Below are positions 8,427 to 16,553 of a stretch of DNA of 50,126 nt, one piece after another. The position numbers and the translations under genes are program-made. How positions within the stretch are numbered: position 1 is the stretch's first letter; every line of letters starts with the position of its first letter. The stretch comes from Caldilineales bacterium (GTDB taxonomy: Bacteria; Chloroflexota; Anaerolineae; Caldilineales; Caldilineaceae). The stretch covers positions 1-50,126 of the forward strand of contig JAAXGZ010000109.1 of NCBI GenBank assembly GCA_012271135.1. Reading direction: 5' to 3'. The notes under the pieces were generated by a model. It ran no database searches and had not been told where the DNA came from. It saw only the letters and a program-made list of their open reading frames with translations.

Positions 8427-10418
8427 TTACTCGTCGATGTACCACTGCTCCATGCTGTACATGATCACGATGCCCATTTCCTCAACCTGGCCTACGGGCG
8501 TGTTCTTGATGCGCACGGTGGTGCTGGTTGGGTAATAGGATTCTTCAACTGGGTTGAAGGTCCAGAGGTTGTCTTTGATGTTTTTGTACAACTCAGCCAG
8601 GGCAGCGTCTCCTTCGGGAGTACCGATCGGCGCCTGCAGGAATGCCGTGTGACGTTCGTACAGTTCCTGCACCGCTGGAGGTGGCTCTTCGCCCTGTTCA
8701 CCACCGGAAGTGTTGTACCGTCCCCACAGGAGTCCCCAACCTCTTTCAGGCAGGTAATCGTCCCAGCCCGCCGAGGGCCAGATATCTTCGTGGATCCACA
8801 CAGCCGTACCCTGGGTCTCGTTGGCATTCTGGCGCTCGCGGATCAGACTCCACTCACCAGCTTTGACCTGGGTATTGATACCCACTGCCTTCCAATGTTC
8901 GGCAATCATTTCGGTCATCGGGATATGGTCCTGAGAAAGTGGACCCGGTTCAAAAAGAATCTCGAACGGTTCTCCATCAAGACCCAGGCGGAAGCCATCA
9001 TCACCGCGTGCGGAGAGCCCCATCTCATCGAGGAGGGCGTTGGCCTTGTCCGGGTCGTATTCCGGGATACTCGTTTCATGGGCAGGAACCGCGAAGGCAC
9101 CGAGATAGAAGGTCTGGATGATCTCATCGTTGTTGATGGCGTAGGTCATCGCCTGCCGAAACCGCAAATCGTTAACGATCTCGCGATATTGCTCATCCTC
9201 ATATGTGAGGTTCAAATGGAAGTTGATGGGCAGCCTGTGCATTCTTGGGATGAACACATTCAGAATCCCGTCGTTCTCAGCCTGCTTGAGCAGCGGCAGA
9301 TTCTGCAAGGAACTTCGTTCTCCCAAGTAGTCCAATTCACCTGAGAGGATCTTGAGCACGGTGGTTTCACGGTCCTGGACCAGAACCATCTGCACATGGT
9401 CAATGTAGGGCAGCTGGTTGCCGGCCTCGTCCACCTTGAAGTAGTACGGGTTGCGGTCGAAGTTCCAGACGCCGTTGCCGAAGTCCACCATCTGCCAGGC
9501 GGTCAGGACCGGATGTCCAAAGCCATCCTCGTTAATGACCCGCCACAGGTTGCCGGGCATCTGCTTGGCGTTGAAGAGGTTGTACCACTGGCCTTCCTCA
9601 ATCGACTCGGCCTCCATCTTGGCCGCCAGTTCGTCCGCATCCGCGTAGTCCGCGTGGAACTGCTTCAGGTAGTGGGCGGGCTTCAGGAAGTCCTGATAAC
9701 CGCGCCACTGGGCGATGGCCAACTGGGCCGGGAAACTGCCGTACTGGTCGTCGAAGGTGACGGTGAAGGTGTGGTCGTCCAGGATTTCAACCGTGGCCAG
9801 GCCTGCTGACGATGAGGAACCGGTGCGCAGGTAGTTTGACGGTGCTGGCGTGACCTCCTCGTTGGTGATCACATCATTCCACGTGAAGTCGACGTCCGCG
9901 GTGGTGACAGGTTCGCCGTCGGACCACTTCATGCCTTCCCGCAGGGACAACGTATAGACATTGTGTCCGTCGTTGGCCTCCCAGTCCTTGAGGACGTTGC
10001 CGTAGATCCCCATGTCGTAGTTGAAGGCGCCGGGTGCCCAGACCAGAGGTTCAACGGAACCGATGTAGAAGTGCGGATCGCCGCCGGGCCCGTCCTGGGG
10101 CAGGCGCATCGTACCGCCGTACTTGCCGATCTCCGTGTCGTAGCTGACCACCAGCATGCGGTTGGTGACCACGAACGGTTCGTTGGGCAGGCGTTCCTCC
10201 ACAGGGGGAAGTGTTCCGGCTGCCACCATTTCGGCCAGCATCGGCGATTCGTTGTAGGCACCGTCGGCCATCGGCTCTTCGGCTGCAGGTTCTTCGGCCA
10301 TGGGAGCCTCTTCGGCCGGCATTTCCGCAGTCGGGCCGCAGGCCGCGAGGGCGAGGGCCAGCGTGCAGGCCAATACAGCCCAGCCCAGCCGGGCCAGCTT
10401 GGAGCGATTCACAAACAT
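8427..10418 (-). CDS. Family-5 extracellular solute-binding lipoprotein, copy 2 (mosaic)
   Basis: About 663 residues from ATG 10418 (MFVNRSKLARLGW), which has GAGGAGG upstream. The frame is open to 10583, but that stretch is shared spacer DNA. The lipobox ends LALALAAC and the linker is MPAEEAPMAEEPAAEEPMAD. The amino half follows copy 1 nearly base for base. From about nt 9350 downstream it instead resembles copy 3 (DEQYREIVNDLRFRQAM, PDKANALLDEMGLSARGDDG, SGGEQGEEPPPAVQELYE). This switch points to gene conversion or recombination among the paralogues. It is presumably an alternative substrate receptor for the same OppBC pore. Confidence 0.92.
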   Translation of the reverse strand: MFVNRSKLARLGWAVLACTLALALAACGPTAEMPAEEAPMAEEPAAEEPMADGAYNESPMLAEMVAAGTLPPVEERLPNEPFVVTNRMLVVSYDTEIGKYGGTMRLPQDGPGGDPHFYIGSVEPLVWAPGAFNYDMGIYGNVLKDWEANDGHNVYTLSLREGMKWSDGEPVTTADVDFTWNDVITNEEVTPAPSNYLRTGSSSSAGLATVEILDDHTFTVTFDDQYGSFPAQLAIAQWRGYQDFLKPAHYLKQFHADYADADELAAKMEAESIEEGQWYNLFNAKQMPGNLWRVINEDGFGHPVLTAWQMVDFGNGVWNFDRNPYYFKVDEAGNQLPYIDHVQMVLVQDRETTVLKILSGELDYLGERSSLQNLPLLKQAENDGILNVFIPRMHRLPINFHLNLTYEDEQYREIVNDLRFRQAMTYAINNDEIIQTFYLGAFAVPAHETSIPEYDPDKANALLDEMGLSARGDDGFRLGLDGEPFEILFEPGPLSQDHIPMTEMIAEHWKAVGINTQVKAGEWSLIRERQNANETQGTAVWIHEDIWPSAGWDDYLPERGWGLLWGRYNTSGGEQGEEPPPAVQELYERHTAFLQAPIGTPEGDAALAELYKNIKDNLWTFNPVEESYYPTSTTVRIKNTPVGQVEEMGIVIMYSMEQWYIDE

Positions 10419-10574
10419 GGGACCTCCTCGGCTTTTGTTGCCGATTTGGATTGAATGGCTTCGACGCAATGGAGCGATGTAGGGGAACCTTAAGTGTAAC
10501 CCCCCCCCCGGATTTGGTCTTGGCAAGGCCGGTTGGAACAAGCTGCGTCCGAACCAAGCCGGCGCGGGCCCGTG

Positions 10575-10597
10575 GGCAACCAATTCCTACCGTTGCC
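10575..10597. repeat. Inverted repeat upstream of binding protein 2
   Basis: Arms GGCAAC (10575-10580) and GTTGCC (10592-10597) surround an 11-nt centre. It is the decayed counterpart of the 22-bp palindrome at 7953-7974 and is nearly identical to the one at 13227-13249. It lies about 157 bp before the ATG at 10418. Confidence 0.4.
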
Positions 10598-10639
10598 GGA
10601 ACCGGTGGATGGCCGTCAACACCATCCGGGGTCCCGGAT

Positions 10640-10910
10640 TCAATGGTGGTTTGTGCGCTTGACTTCCGTAGCGGCCGTAGCCAATTCGCAGGTTCCGCCT
10701 GCGGCCCAGTAGCTGATCATGTCGCCGTCGGTCCGGGTCGGATACATGCGGTGCATGGCCTGCGTGCCACCTGCGAAAGTCTCGATGATTGAGTTGACCA
10801 CCAGCAGGTGCAGAAACAGCCCCATCGTCCTTCCGGCGTTGAGTGGCTGGGTAGTCGGGCGGAGGGTGCCGGTGCCACCGTCCGATTGTCCAAGGTCTCG
10901 CTGGCCTGCA
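10640..10910 (-). pseudogene. Fragment of GH32-like gene 3' end (duplication scar, copy 2)
   Basis: The minus-strand frame ends VVNSIIETFAGGTQAMHRMY, PTRTDGDMISYWAAGG and TCELATAATEVKRTNHH. It matches the last 50 or so residues of the intact GH32-like protein (13292-14743), including the terminal NHH. DNA similarity continues with gaps to about 10910 (GGTAGTCGGGC and GGTCTCGCTGG match the region near 13500-13550), where an oppB fragment begins. A frameshift near 10800 and the lack of a catalytic domain make it non-functional. Confidence 0.8.
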
Positions 10911-10975
10911 CGAATTAGCTGTACGGCAACTGAACGATCAGGAACACCGCCGGGCGTGCGATACACGAAGCAAAG
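10911..10975 (-). pseudogene. Short oppB 5' fragment (duplication scar, copy 2)
   Basis: CGGCAACTGAACGATC and CGCCGGGCGTGCGATAC match the beginning of oppB (CGGCAACTGAATGATC; CACCCGGCGCGCAATG near 5610-5690), with a deletion between them. It is joined to the GH32 scrap exactly as in the 8198-8345 scar, so both scars come from the same duplication boundary. Confidence 0.6.
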
Positions 10976-11006
10976 GGGTGCGGAGTCTGGAGTCTTTTGA
11001 AGAAAT

Positions 11007-11041
11007 CCCCCTGCCGAGGACAGCGAGTTCTCGGCAGGGGG
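11007..11041 (-). terminator. Stem-loop after binding protein 3, possible terminator
   Basis: Perfect 12-bp arms CCCCCTGCCGAG (11007-11018) and CTCGGCAGGGGG (11030-11041) enclose an 11-nt loop. On the minus strand the stem is followed by ATTTCTTC, a weak U-rich tail, so partial termination is plausible. The position corresponds to the stem-loops at 5722 and 8355, but the sequence is unrelated. Confidence 0.55.
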
Positions 11042-11081
11042 TTAGTGACCAATCCTTCAAACTACATCGAAGTGAGTTGTA

Positions 11082-13073
11082 CTACTCGTCGATGTACCAA
11101 TTTTCCATGCTGTACATAATTATGATGCCCATTTCATCGGTCTGGCCCTTGGGGACATTTTTGATGCGGGCGCTGGTGCTGGTTGGGTAATAGGACTCTT
11201 CAACGGGGTTGAAAGTCCAGAGGTTGTCTTTGATGTTTTTGTACAACGCAGCCAAAGCAGCGTCTCCGTCGGGAGTGCCAATTGGCGCCTGCAGGAATGC
11301 CTTGTGAAGTTCGTACAGTTCCTGCACCTCTGGAGGTGGCTCTTCACCCACTTCACCACCGGATTTGCTGTACCGTCCCCACAGGATCCCCCAGCCTCTT
11401 TGAGGCAGGTAATCGTCCCAGCCTGCCGAGGGCCAGATGTCCTCGTGGATCCACAATACCCAACCAGTGACCTCGTTGGCTTCTTTCCGTGTCCAGACTA
11501 GACCAAAGTCACCAGCTTTGAGCGAGGTATTGATACCCACTGCCTTCCAATGTTCGGCAACCATCTCGGTCGCGGGAATGTGATCCTGGGATACCGGTCC
11601 CGTCTCGAAAATGATCTCGAACGGTTCGCCATCCAGACCCAGGCGGAAACCATCGTCACCGCGAGCTGAGAGCCCCATCTCATCAAGGAGGGCGTTGGCC
11701 TTGTCCGGGTCGTACTCCGGGATGCCGGATTCATAGGCGGGTACGGCAAATTCACCAAGAAAGAAGGTATCAATGATTTCTTGGTTGTTCATGGCGTAGT
11801 TCATCGCCTGCCGAAACCGCAGGTCGTTGGCGATCTCACGATATTGCTCATCTTCATAGGTGAGGTTCAACGTCCAGTTGATGGGCAGCCTGTGCATTCT
11901 TGGAATGAACACATTCAGAATGCCATCGCCCTCGGCCTGCTTGAGCAATGGCAGGTTCTGGAGGGAACTGCGCTCGCCCAGGTAGTCATATTCACCCGAA
12001 AGGATCTTGAGGACAACCGTCTCCCGGTCCTGGGTTAAGACCATGTTGACATGGTCGATGTAAGGCAGCTGATTGCCGGCCTCGTCCACCTTGAAGTAGT
12101 AGGGATTGCGGTCGTATTGCCAGGAACCCGCACCAAAGTCCGTCATCACCCAGGGGGTCAAGGCTGGATGGCCGAATTTTCCATCGGTGGTTAGATCCCA
12201 CAGTTCGGTGTAAACCTGTTTGATATTGAAAAGGTTGTACCACTGGCCTTCCTCAATCCCCTCTTCATCCACCATGACAGCCAGTTCGTCCGCGTCCGCA
12301 TAGTCGGCATGGAACTGCTTCAAGTAGTGGGCAGGTTTCAGGAAATCCTGATAGCCACTCCAACGGGCAATGGCTATCTGTGAAGGGAAACTTCCGTACT
12401 GATCGTCGAAGATGACCCTAAACGTGTAGTCATCCACGATTTCAACGGAGGCCAATGCGTTGTCCGCACCTGATGCGGTGCGCAGGTAGAGGGGTGGGGC
12501 TGGCGTGATTTCCTCGTTCAGGATCACATCGTTCCAGGCGAAGTCAACATCCGCCGTGGTGAGGGGTTCACCGTCCGACCATTTCATGCCTTCACGCATA
12601 TGCATGGTGAAGGTGCTGTAGTTGTCGTTGGCTTCCCAATCCCTGAGCACGTTGCCGTGGATCCCCAAGTCGTAACGGAAGCCGCCGGGCGCCCAGACCA
12701 GGGATTCGTTCATTCCAATGAAAAGACTTGGATCTCCACCAGGGCCTTCCTGGGGCAGCACCATGGTCCCGCCGTACTTGCCGATCTCCGTGTCGTAGCT
12801 GAGGACCAACTTTTGGTTCGTCACCACGTACGGTTCGTTGGGCAGGCGTTCCTCAACGGGGGGCAGTGTTCCGGCCGCCACCATTTCGGCCAGCATCGGC
12901 GATTCGTTGTAAGTGCCGTCGGCCATCGGTTCTGCGGCAGCCGGTTCTTCGGCCATCGGAGCCTCTTCGGCCGGCATTTCGGCAGGCGGTCCGCAGGCCG
13001 CGAGGGCGAGTGCCAGCGTGCAGGCCAATACAGCCCAGCCCAGCCGGGCCAGCTTGGAGCGATTCACAAACAT
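11082..13073 (-). CDS. Family-5 extracellular solute-binding lipoprotein, copy 3
   Basis: About 663 residues from ATG 13073 (MFVNRSKLARLGW) with AGGAGG upstream. Lipoprotein signal LALALAAC and linker MPAEEAPMAEEPAAAEPMAD. It is the most divergent of the three paralogues through the ligand-binding core (for example MNESLVWAPGGFRYDLGIHG, MHMREGMKWSDGEPLTTAD and KAGDFGLVWTRKEANEVTG). It ends in the shared MYSMENWYIDE. It lies directly downstream of the GH32-like gene and probably represents the ancestral position. It binds a substrate, perhaps an oligosaccharide, for the OppBCDF importer; substrate identity is inferred. Confidence 0.92.
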   Translation of the reverse strand: MFVNRSKLARLGWAVLACTLALALAACGPPAEMPAEEAPMAEEPAAAEPMADGTYNESPMLAEMVAAGTLPPVEERLPNEPYVVTNQKLVLSYDTEIGKYGGTMVLPQEGPGGDPSLFIGMNESLVWAPGGFRYDLGIHGNVLRDWEANDNYSTFTMHMREGMKWSDGEPLTTADVDFAWNDVILNEEITPAPPLYLRTASGADNALASVEIVDDYTFRVIFDDQYGSFPSQIAIARWSGYQDFLKPAHYLKQFHADYADADELAVMVDEEGIEEGQWYNLFNIKQVYTELWDLTTDGKFGHPALTPWVMTDFGAGSWQYDRNPYYFKVDEAGNQLPYIDHVNMVLTQDRETVVLKILSGEYDYLGERSSLQNLPLLKQAEGDGILNVFIPRMHRLPINWTLNLTYEDEQYREIANDLRFRQAMNYAMNNQEIIDTFFLGEFAVPAYESGIPEYDPDKANALLDEMGLSARGDDGFRLGLDGEPFEIIFETGPVSQDHIPATEMVAEHWKAVGINTSLKAGDFGLVWTRKEANEVTGWVLWIHEDIWPSAGWDDYLPQRGWGILWGRYSKSGGEVGEEPPPEVQELYELHKAFLQAPIGTPDGDAALAALYKNIKDNLWTFNPVEESYYPTSTSARIKNVPKGQTDEMGIIIMYSMENWYIDE

Positions 13074-13226
13074 GAAACCTCCTCGGCTTTTGTTGCCGAT
13101 TTGGATTGAATGGCTTCGACGTAATGGAGCGATGTAGGGGAACCTTAAGTGTACCCCCCCCCGGATTTGTCTTGGCAAGGCCGGTTGGAACAAGCTGCGT
13201 CCGAACCAAGCCGGCGCGGGCCCGTG

Positions 13227-13249
13227 GGCAACCAATCCCTACCGTTGCC
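13227..13249. repeat. Inverted repeat between GH32-like gene and binding protein 3
   Basis: Arms GGCAAC (13227-13232) and GTTGCC (13244-13249) lie about 45 bp after the GH32-like stop codon and 155 bp before the binding-protein ATG. It is the third member of the set at 7953 and 10575. On the minus strand it could form a 6-bp stem. Confidence 0.4.
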
Positions 13250-13291
13250 GGAACCGGTGGAAGGCCGTCAACACCATCCGAGGTCCCGGGA

Positions 13292-14743
13292 TCAATGGTG
13301 GTTTGTGCGCTTGACTTCCGTGGCGGCCGTGTCCAATTCGCAGGTTCCGCCTTCGGCCCAGTAGCTGATCATGTCGCTGTCGGTCCGGGTTGGATACATG
13401 CGGCGCATGGCTTGCGTCCCGCCGGCGAAAGCCTCGACGATTGAGTTGTCGGCAAGGACGCGCAGGAGCATGCCGCCATCTTCCTGCAGCTGGGCAGCCT
13501 GGTAGTCGGGCAGGGGGGCCTTCTCCACGGTTCGCCGGCCCAGGGTTTCGCTGGAGCGCGTGGTGTCGATGAAGAGCACCTGTTCCCGGAGATCCACGCC
13601 AACCACGGTTTGTTCCTCGCCTCCCGGCGAACGGCAGACGGTTACGCCGAAGCGGTGGGCATCCTTGGGCATGAACCAGGCGCAGATGTCGATTTGACGG
13701 TTGTGAAGGCCGTCCACGAGCACATCGGAACCATTCTCCAGAGTCAGCCGACGGTTGTCGCCGCCGTAGGTGATGTCCTGCAGTTCCTCGATCGGCTGCA
13801 GGTGGATGCGTCCCTTGTCCATGACCATGACGGAGGGGAAGGTGAAGGTTCCCGACCAGCCGCTGGCTGGCTGCTCGGTCTCCCGGTCGCGCTCGTCGCG
13901 GGCCCAGGCCCACATGATGCGGCGGCCCTTGTCGTCCAACAGACTCTCAGGGGCAAACCAGCCGTTGTCCACCCAGCTCATCTGTTCGTGGTACTCCGGA
14001 TAGAACTGCTCGTTGCGCCATTCTCCGATGTAGTAGCGGCATCCAAGCTCGTGGCTGATGCAGAGCATCACCCACTTGTCGCCCATGGGAAAGAAGTCCG
14101 GACAGGAGATGTCCTCGTGCAGGTCCACTCCTTCCAGGGGATGGGCCAGGAAGTCGCCCACATGGTCCCAGGTCGAGTGCAGGTTGCGGGTCTTGAACAC
14201 CGATGCCGTGTGGCCGCCGAAGATTCCGTAGTAGGTGCCGTCCGCATCCATCCAGCCGTGCGGATCCCAGGATGACCAGCCTTGGCTGCCGGTGCGGCGG
14301 CCGCTTTCGTCCTGGACGGGCACAATCGGATTGGCGGGCGACTTGCGCACCTGCTCCAGCCAGTGGTCGCTGGCCGTGGCGATGCTGTTGCCCTGTTCGG
14401 TGCCGTGGTACAGGAAGACGGCTTCGCCTTCGCCGTGGAAGCAGTTGCCGCTGAAGATGCCGGTTTCGGGACTGTCGGCCGTGGGGGTCAGCCACGGCAG
14501 GTGATGTTTCCAGTGGAGCCAGTCGTGGGATGAGACATGACCCCAGCAGTGCTCGCCGTGCCGCTGGTAGATGTAGCCGAGATGCACGTTGCCCTGCCAG
14601 AAAATCGCGCCGTTGGGGTCGGCCGGATGGGCCAGGCCCTCGGGTACCACGAAGTGATAGCCGGGACGGTGGGGGTCGCGGAGCAGGTGTTCGCGCACGT
14701 CGCGCGCAGTCTCAATGTCTGCCTGGGTGATTTGGTAGGGCAC
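13292..14743 (-). CDS. GH32-like beta-fructofuranosidase family protein
   Basis: About 483 residues from GTG 14743 (GTG CCC TAC CAA), chosen because GGAG lies 7 nt upstream. No signal peptide is visible, so it probably acts in the cytoplasm on imported fructosides. The five-blade propeller motifs are recognisable: ADPNG near residue 42 (usual NDPNG nucleophile Asp), FSGN and WDPHG near 159-162 (usual RDP). At the usual EC motif it reads EDISCPDFFP (residues 210-219). Ser stands where the acid/base Glu of W-E-C-P-D normally sits. It therefore belongs to the GH32/GH43-like fold, but hydrolase activity is uncertain. It is the first gene of the Opp-type locus, and its 3' end was captured twice in downstream duplications. 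Confidence 0.8.
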   Translation of the reverse strand: MPYQITQADIETARDVREHLLRDPHRPGYHFVVPEGLAHPADPNGAIFWQGNVHLGYIYQRHGEHCWGHVSSHDWLHWKHHLPWLTPTADSPETGIFSGNCFHGEGEAVFLYHGTEQGNSIATASDHWLEQVRKSPANPIVPVQDESGRRTGSQGWSSWDPHGWMDADGTYYGIFGGHTASVFKTRNLHSTWDHVGDFLAHPLEGVDLHEDISCPDFFPMGDKWVMLCISHELGCRYYIGEWRNEQFYPEYHEQMSWVDNGWFAPESLLDDKGRRIMWAWARDERDRETEQPASGWSGTFTFPSVMVMDKGRIHLQPIEELQDITYGGDNRRLTLENGSDVLVDGLHNRQIDICAWFMPKDAHRFGVTVCRSPGGEEQTVVGVDLREQVLFIDTTRSSETLGRRTVEKAPLPDYQAAQLQEDGGMLLRVLADNSIVEAFAGGTQAMRRMYPTRTDSDMISYWAEGGTCELDTAATEVKRTNHH

Positions 14744-14896
14744 TGGGCACTCCGATGGCTTCGAATCCGGTATCAAGCACGGTGAATACCGCCGGGAGCC
14801 ATTATAGGAGCGCGGGCCTCCGGGTCGGCCTCCGGTGGGCAAGGGACGTATCCGGACTCAAGGCACGGCCAAGTTCTGTACCCCGCGGTTACTTTC

Positions 14897-14935
14897 CATT
14901 CACGTTATGGATGATTATCATTCATGTCATGAATG
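14897..14935 (+). promoter_or_regulatory. Tandem 17-bp palindromic sites over the ATPase start codon
   Basis: CATTCACGTTATGGATG (14897-14913) and CATTCATGTCATGAATG (14919-14935) agree at 14 of 17 positions, and each is an inverted repeat. The second is perfect around a central T. Their starts are 22 bp apart, about two helical turns. The second covers the ATG at 14929. The arrangement suggests an autoregulatory operator, bound cooperatively, that would block both transcription and start-codon access. The binding protein is unknown. Confidence 0.5.
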
Positions 14936-16152
14936 ACTTTCCTCACCCTCGCCTTGCCTTGCCCAGCCTCCGCGAGAGGCTGGATGCCATGCCGGCCGTC
15001 GTGGTTACGGGTGCCCGGCAGGCGGGCAAGAGCACGCTTGTCCGCGACTTGGCGGGAGGACGCCGCCGGTATTGGAATCTTGACGATTGGGAAGTCCTTG
15101 ACTTGGCACGAAGTTCGCCCGACGTACTCGTGCAAGGTTCCGAACCCGTCACTATCGACGAGATTCAACGGGAGCCGGACCTGCTCGTCGCCGTCAAGCG
15201 CGAAATCGATCGGCGCAGGGAGCCAGGGCGGTTCCTGTTGACCGGATCGTCCGATCTGCTCATGATGCGCGATGTGTCCGAGTCGCTGGCCGGACGTTCC
15301 AGCTACCTGACCCTGTGGCCAATGACCCGTCGGGAAATGTTGGGGACAGGTACCTGTGGGATTTGGGATCACCTGCTCCAGAACCGCGATTCGGACTGGG
15401 AGGATGTGCTCGCCGGGCATTCTGTTTCTCGGGACGACTGGCGGTCGCTGGCCGTGCGAGGTGGGTTTCCGACACCCTCAATCCACATGCAGATGTCTCG
15501 GGCACGTGAAATTTGGTTTGAAGGCTACGTGCGCACCTATGTGGAACGGGATCTGCGGGAGCTCTCCGTAATTACCGGGCTCTCCGATTTTCGACGATTT
15601 ATGCGGGCGGTCTGCCTGCGAATCGGCCAGTTGGTCAACCAGACCAAGCTGGGACGCGACGTGGGCCTCCCACAGCCCACGGTGCACCGGTGGTTGAACC
15701 TGCTGGAAACCTCCTACCTGTTGGTTCGGGTGCCCGCCTACGCAGCGAATAGGACCAAGCGGCTGATCAAGTCGCCGAAGTTCTACTGGAGCGACACCGG
15801 CCTGGCCATGCACATCGCGCAGGAACCTGAACCTCGCGGTGCACATCTGGAGAACCTGGTGTTGAGCGACCTGTTGGCATGGCGGGACATACGGTTGGAC
15901 CGCGCCGGGATCTTCCATTGGCGGACCGTCGGTGGTGAAGAGGTCGACTTCGTTATCGAAACGGCAGACGGTCTGCTGCCAATCGAAGTAAAGGCAACAG
16001 CGCGGCCGCGCCTGGGAGATGTATCGAATCTCCGGTTGTTCAGGCAGGAATACGGGGAACAAGCCCGATCCGGCCTGTTGCTGCATACGGGCGAGGAGGT
16101 GGGTTGGATCACGCCCGAAGTTCTGGTGGTGCCGTGGTGGCGGGTCCTGTGA
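14929..16152 (+). CDS. AAA ATPase with winged helix and DUF4143 domain
   Basis: About 407 residues from ATG 14929 (MNDFPHPRLALPSLRERLD). The frame runs open from 14755, but the start inside the palindrome fits the family N-terminus. Walker A GARQAGKST lies near 28-36, Walker B-like VTIDEIQ near 77, and sensor LLTGSSDLL near 103. A helix-turn-helix follows (TKLGRDVGLPQPTVHRWLNL), then the DUF4143 region with a PD-(D/E)XK-like core (EVDFVIET and LPIEVKAT). Such proteins are common in mobile and accessory DNA; their cellular role is not established. It is convergent with the toxin-antitoxin pair downstream and divergent from the GH32-like gene. Confidence 0.88.
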   Translation: MNDFPHPRLALPSLRERLDAMPAVVVTGARQAGKSTLVRDLAGGRRRYWNLDDWEVLDLARSSPDVLVQGSEPVTIDEIQREPDLLVAVKREIDRRREPGRFLLTGSSDLLMMRDVSESLAGRSSYLTLWPMTRREMLGTGTCGIWDHLLQNRDSDWEDVLAGHSVSRDDWRSLAVRGGFPTPSIHMQMSRAREIWFEGYVRTYVERDLRELSVITGLSDFRRFMRAVCLRIGQLVNQTKLGRDVGLPQPTVHRWLNLLETSYLLVRVPAYAANRTKRLIKSPKFYWSDTGLAMHIAQEPEPRGAHLENLVLSDLLAWRDIRLDRAGIFHWRTVGGEEVDFVIETADGLLPIEVKATARPRLGDVSNLRLFRQEYGEQARSGLLLHTGEEVGWITPEVLVVPWWRVL

Positions 16153-16201
16153 TCCGGGACATTCGCAGAGCGTTCGGCGATGCTGCGGCAACCAACAAGT
16201 T

Positions 16202-16225
16202 GCCGGTGGGCAATCTGGCACCGGC
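16202..16225. terminator. Possible stem-loop between convergent genes
   Basis: Arms GCCGGTG (16202-16208) and CACCGGC (16219-16225) around a 10-nt loop, 50 bp after the ATPase stop and 47 bp from the antitoxin stop on the other strand. The location between convergent genes suits a bidirectional end point, but no T-tract follows. Confidence 0.35.
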
Positions 16226-16271
16226 GACAAAGTTGCTTTGGGGTGACGCGGACCGCTGTCGGTCACTCGGT

Positions 16272-16553
16272 TCACCCACTGTTCTCGCTCAATCGCCCAG
16301 ACACGTACTTGTGGATGATGCTCGACAGTAGCGTCTGGTAGGGTATGCCTTCTTCCCGCGCTCTCGCGTGAACGAGCATGTAATCGCGTTCCGTGACGCG
16401 CAGATTGACCCGTCTGGTCTTTTTGAAAGTGCTTTGGGCTGCCTCCCGGGCATCCTCCATCTCCCGGTCAGCGTCGGGTGCCGGGCGTAATTCGCCCCTC
16501 TCGAAGCGGTCCAGAATGTCCCGCTCCTCCGCGTCCATGTCGTAGTTCGTCAC
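16272..16553 (-). CDS. CopG/BrnA-like antitoxin
   Basis: 93 residues from GTG 16553. The acidic N-terminus (MTNYDMDAEERDILDRFERG) is followed by a ribbon-helix-helix-like C-terminus (TRRVNLRVTERDYMLVHARA and EEGIPYQTLLSSIIHKYVSG). This is typical of CopG-type antitoxins in which the RHH part binds DNA. GTG overlaps the toxin stop (GTGA, 16550-16553), giving tight translational coupling. The toxin is encoded first, as in brnT-brnA operons. Confidence 0.8.
   Translation of the reverse strand: MTNYDMDAEERDILDRFERGELRPAPDADREMEDAREAAQSTFKKTRRVNLRVTERDYMLVHARAREEGIPYQTLLSSIIHKYVSGRLSENSG

Noticed and set aside
10419..10583. Upstream extensions of binding proteins 2 and 3 (also 13074-13235)
   Set aside because: These frames run through duplicated spacer DNA. 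The signal peptide with ribosome-binding site begins at 10418 and 13073, as in copy 1.
5722..11041. The recurrent stem-loops as a CRISPR or transposon-end array
   Set aside because: The three structures are kilobases apart, are found only after binding-protein genes and lack regular spacers, so ordinary mRNA 3' structures explain them better.
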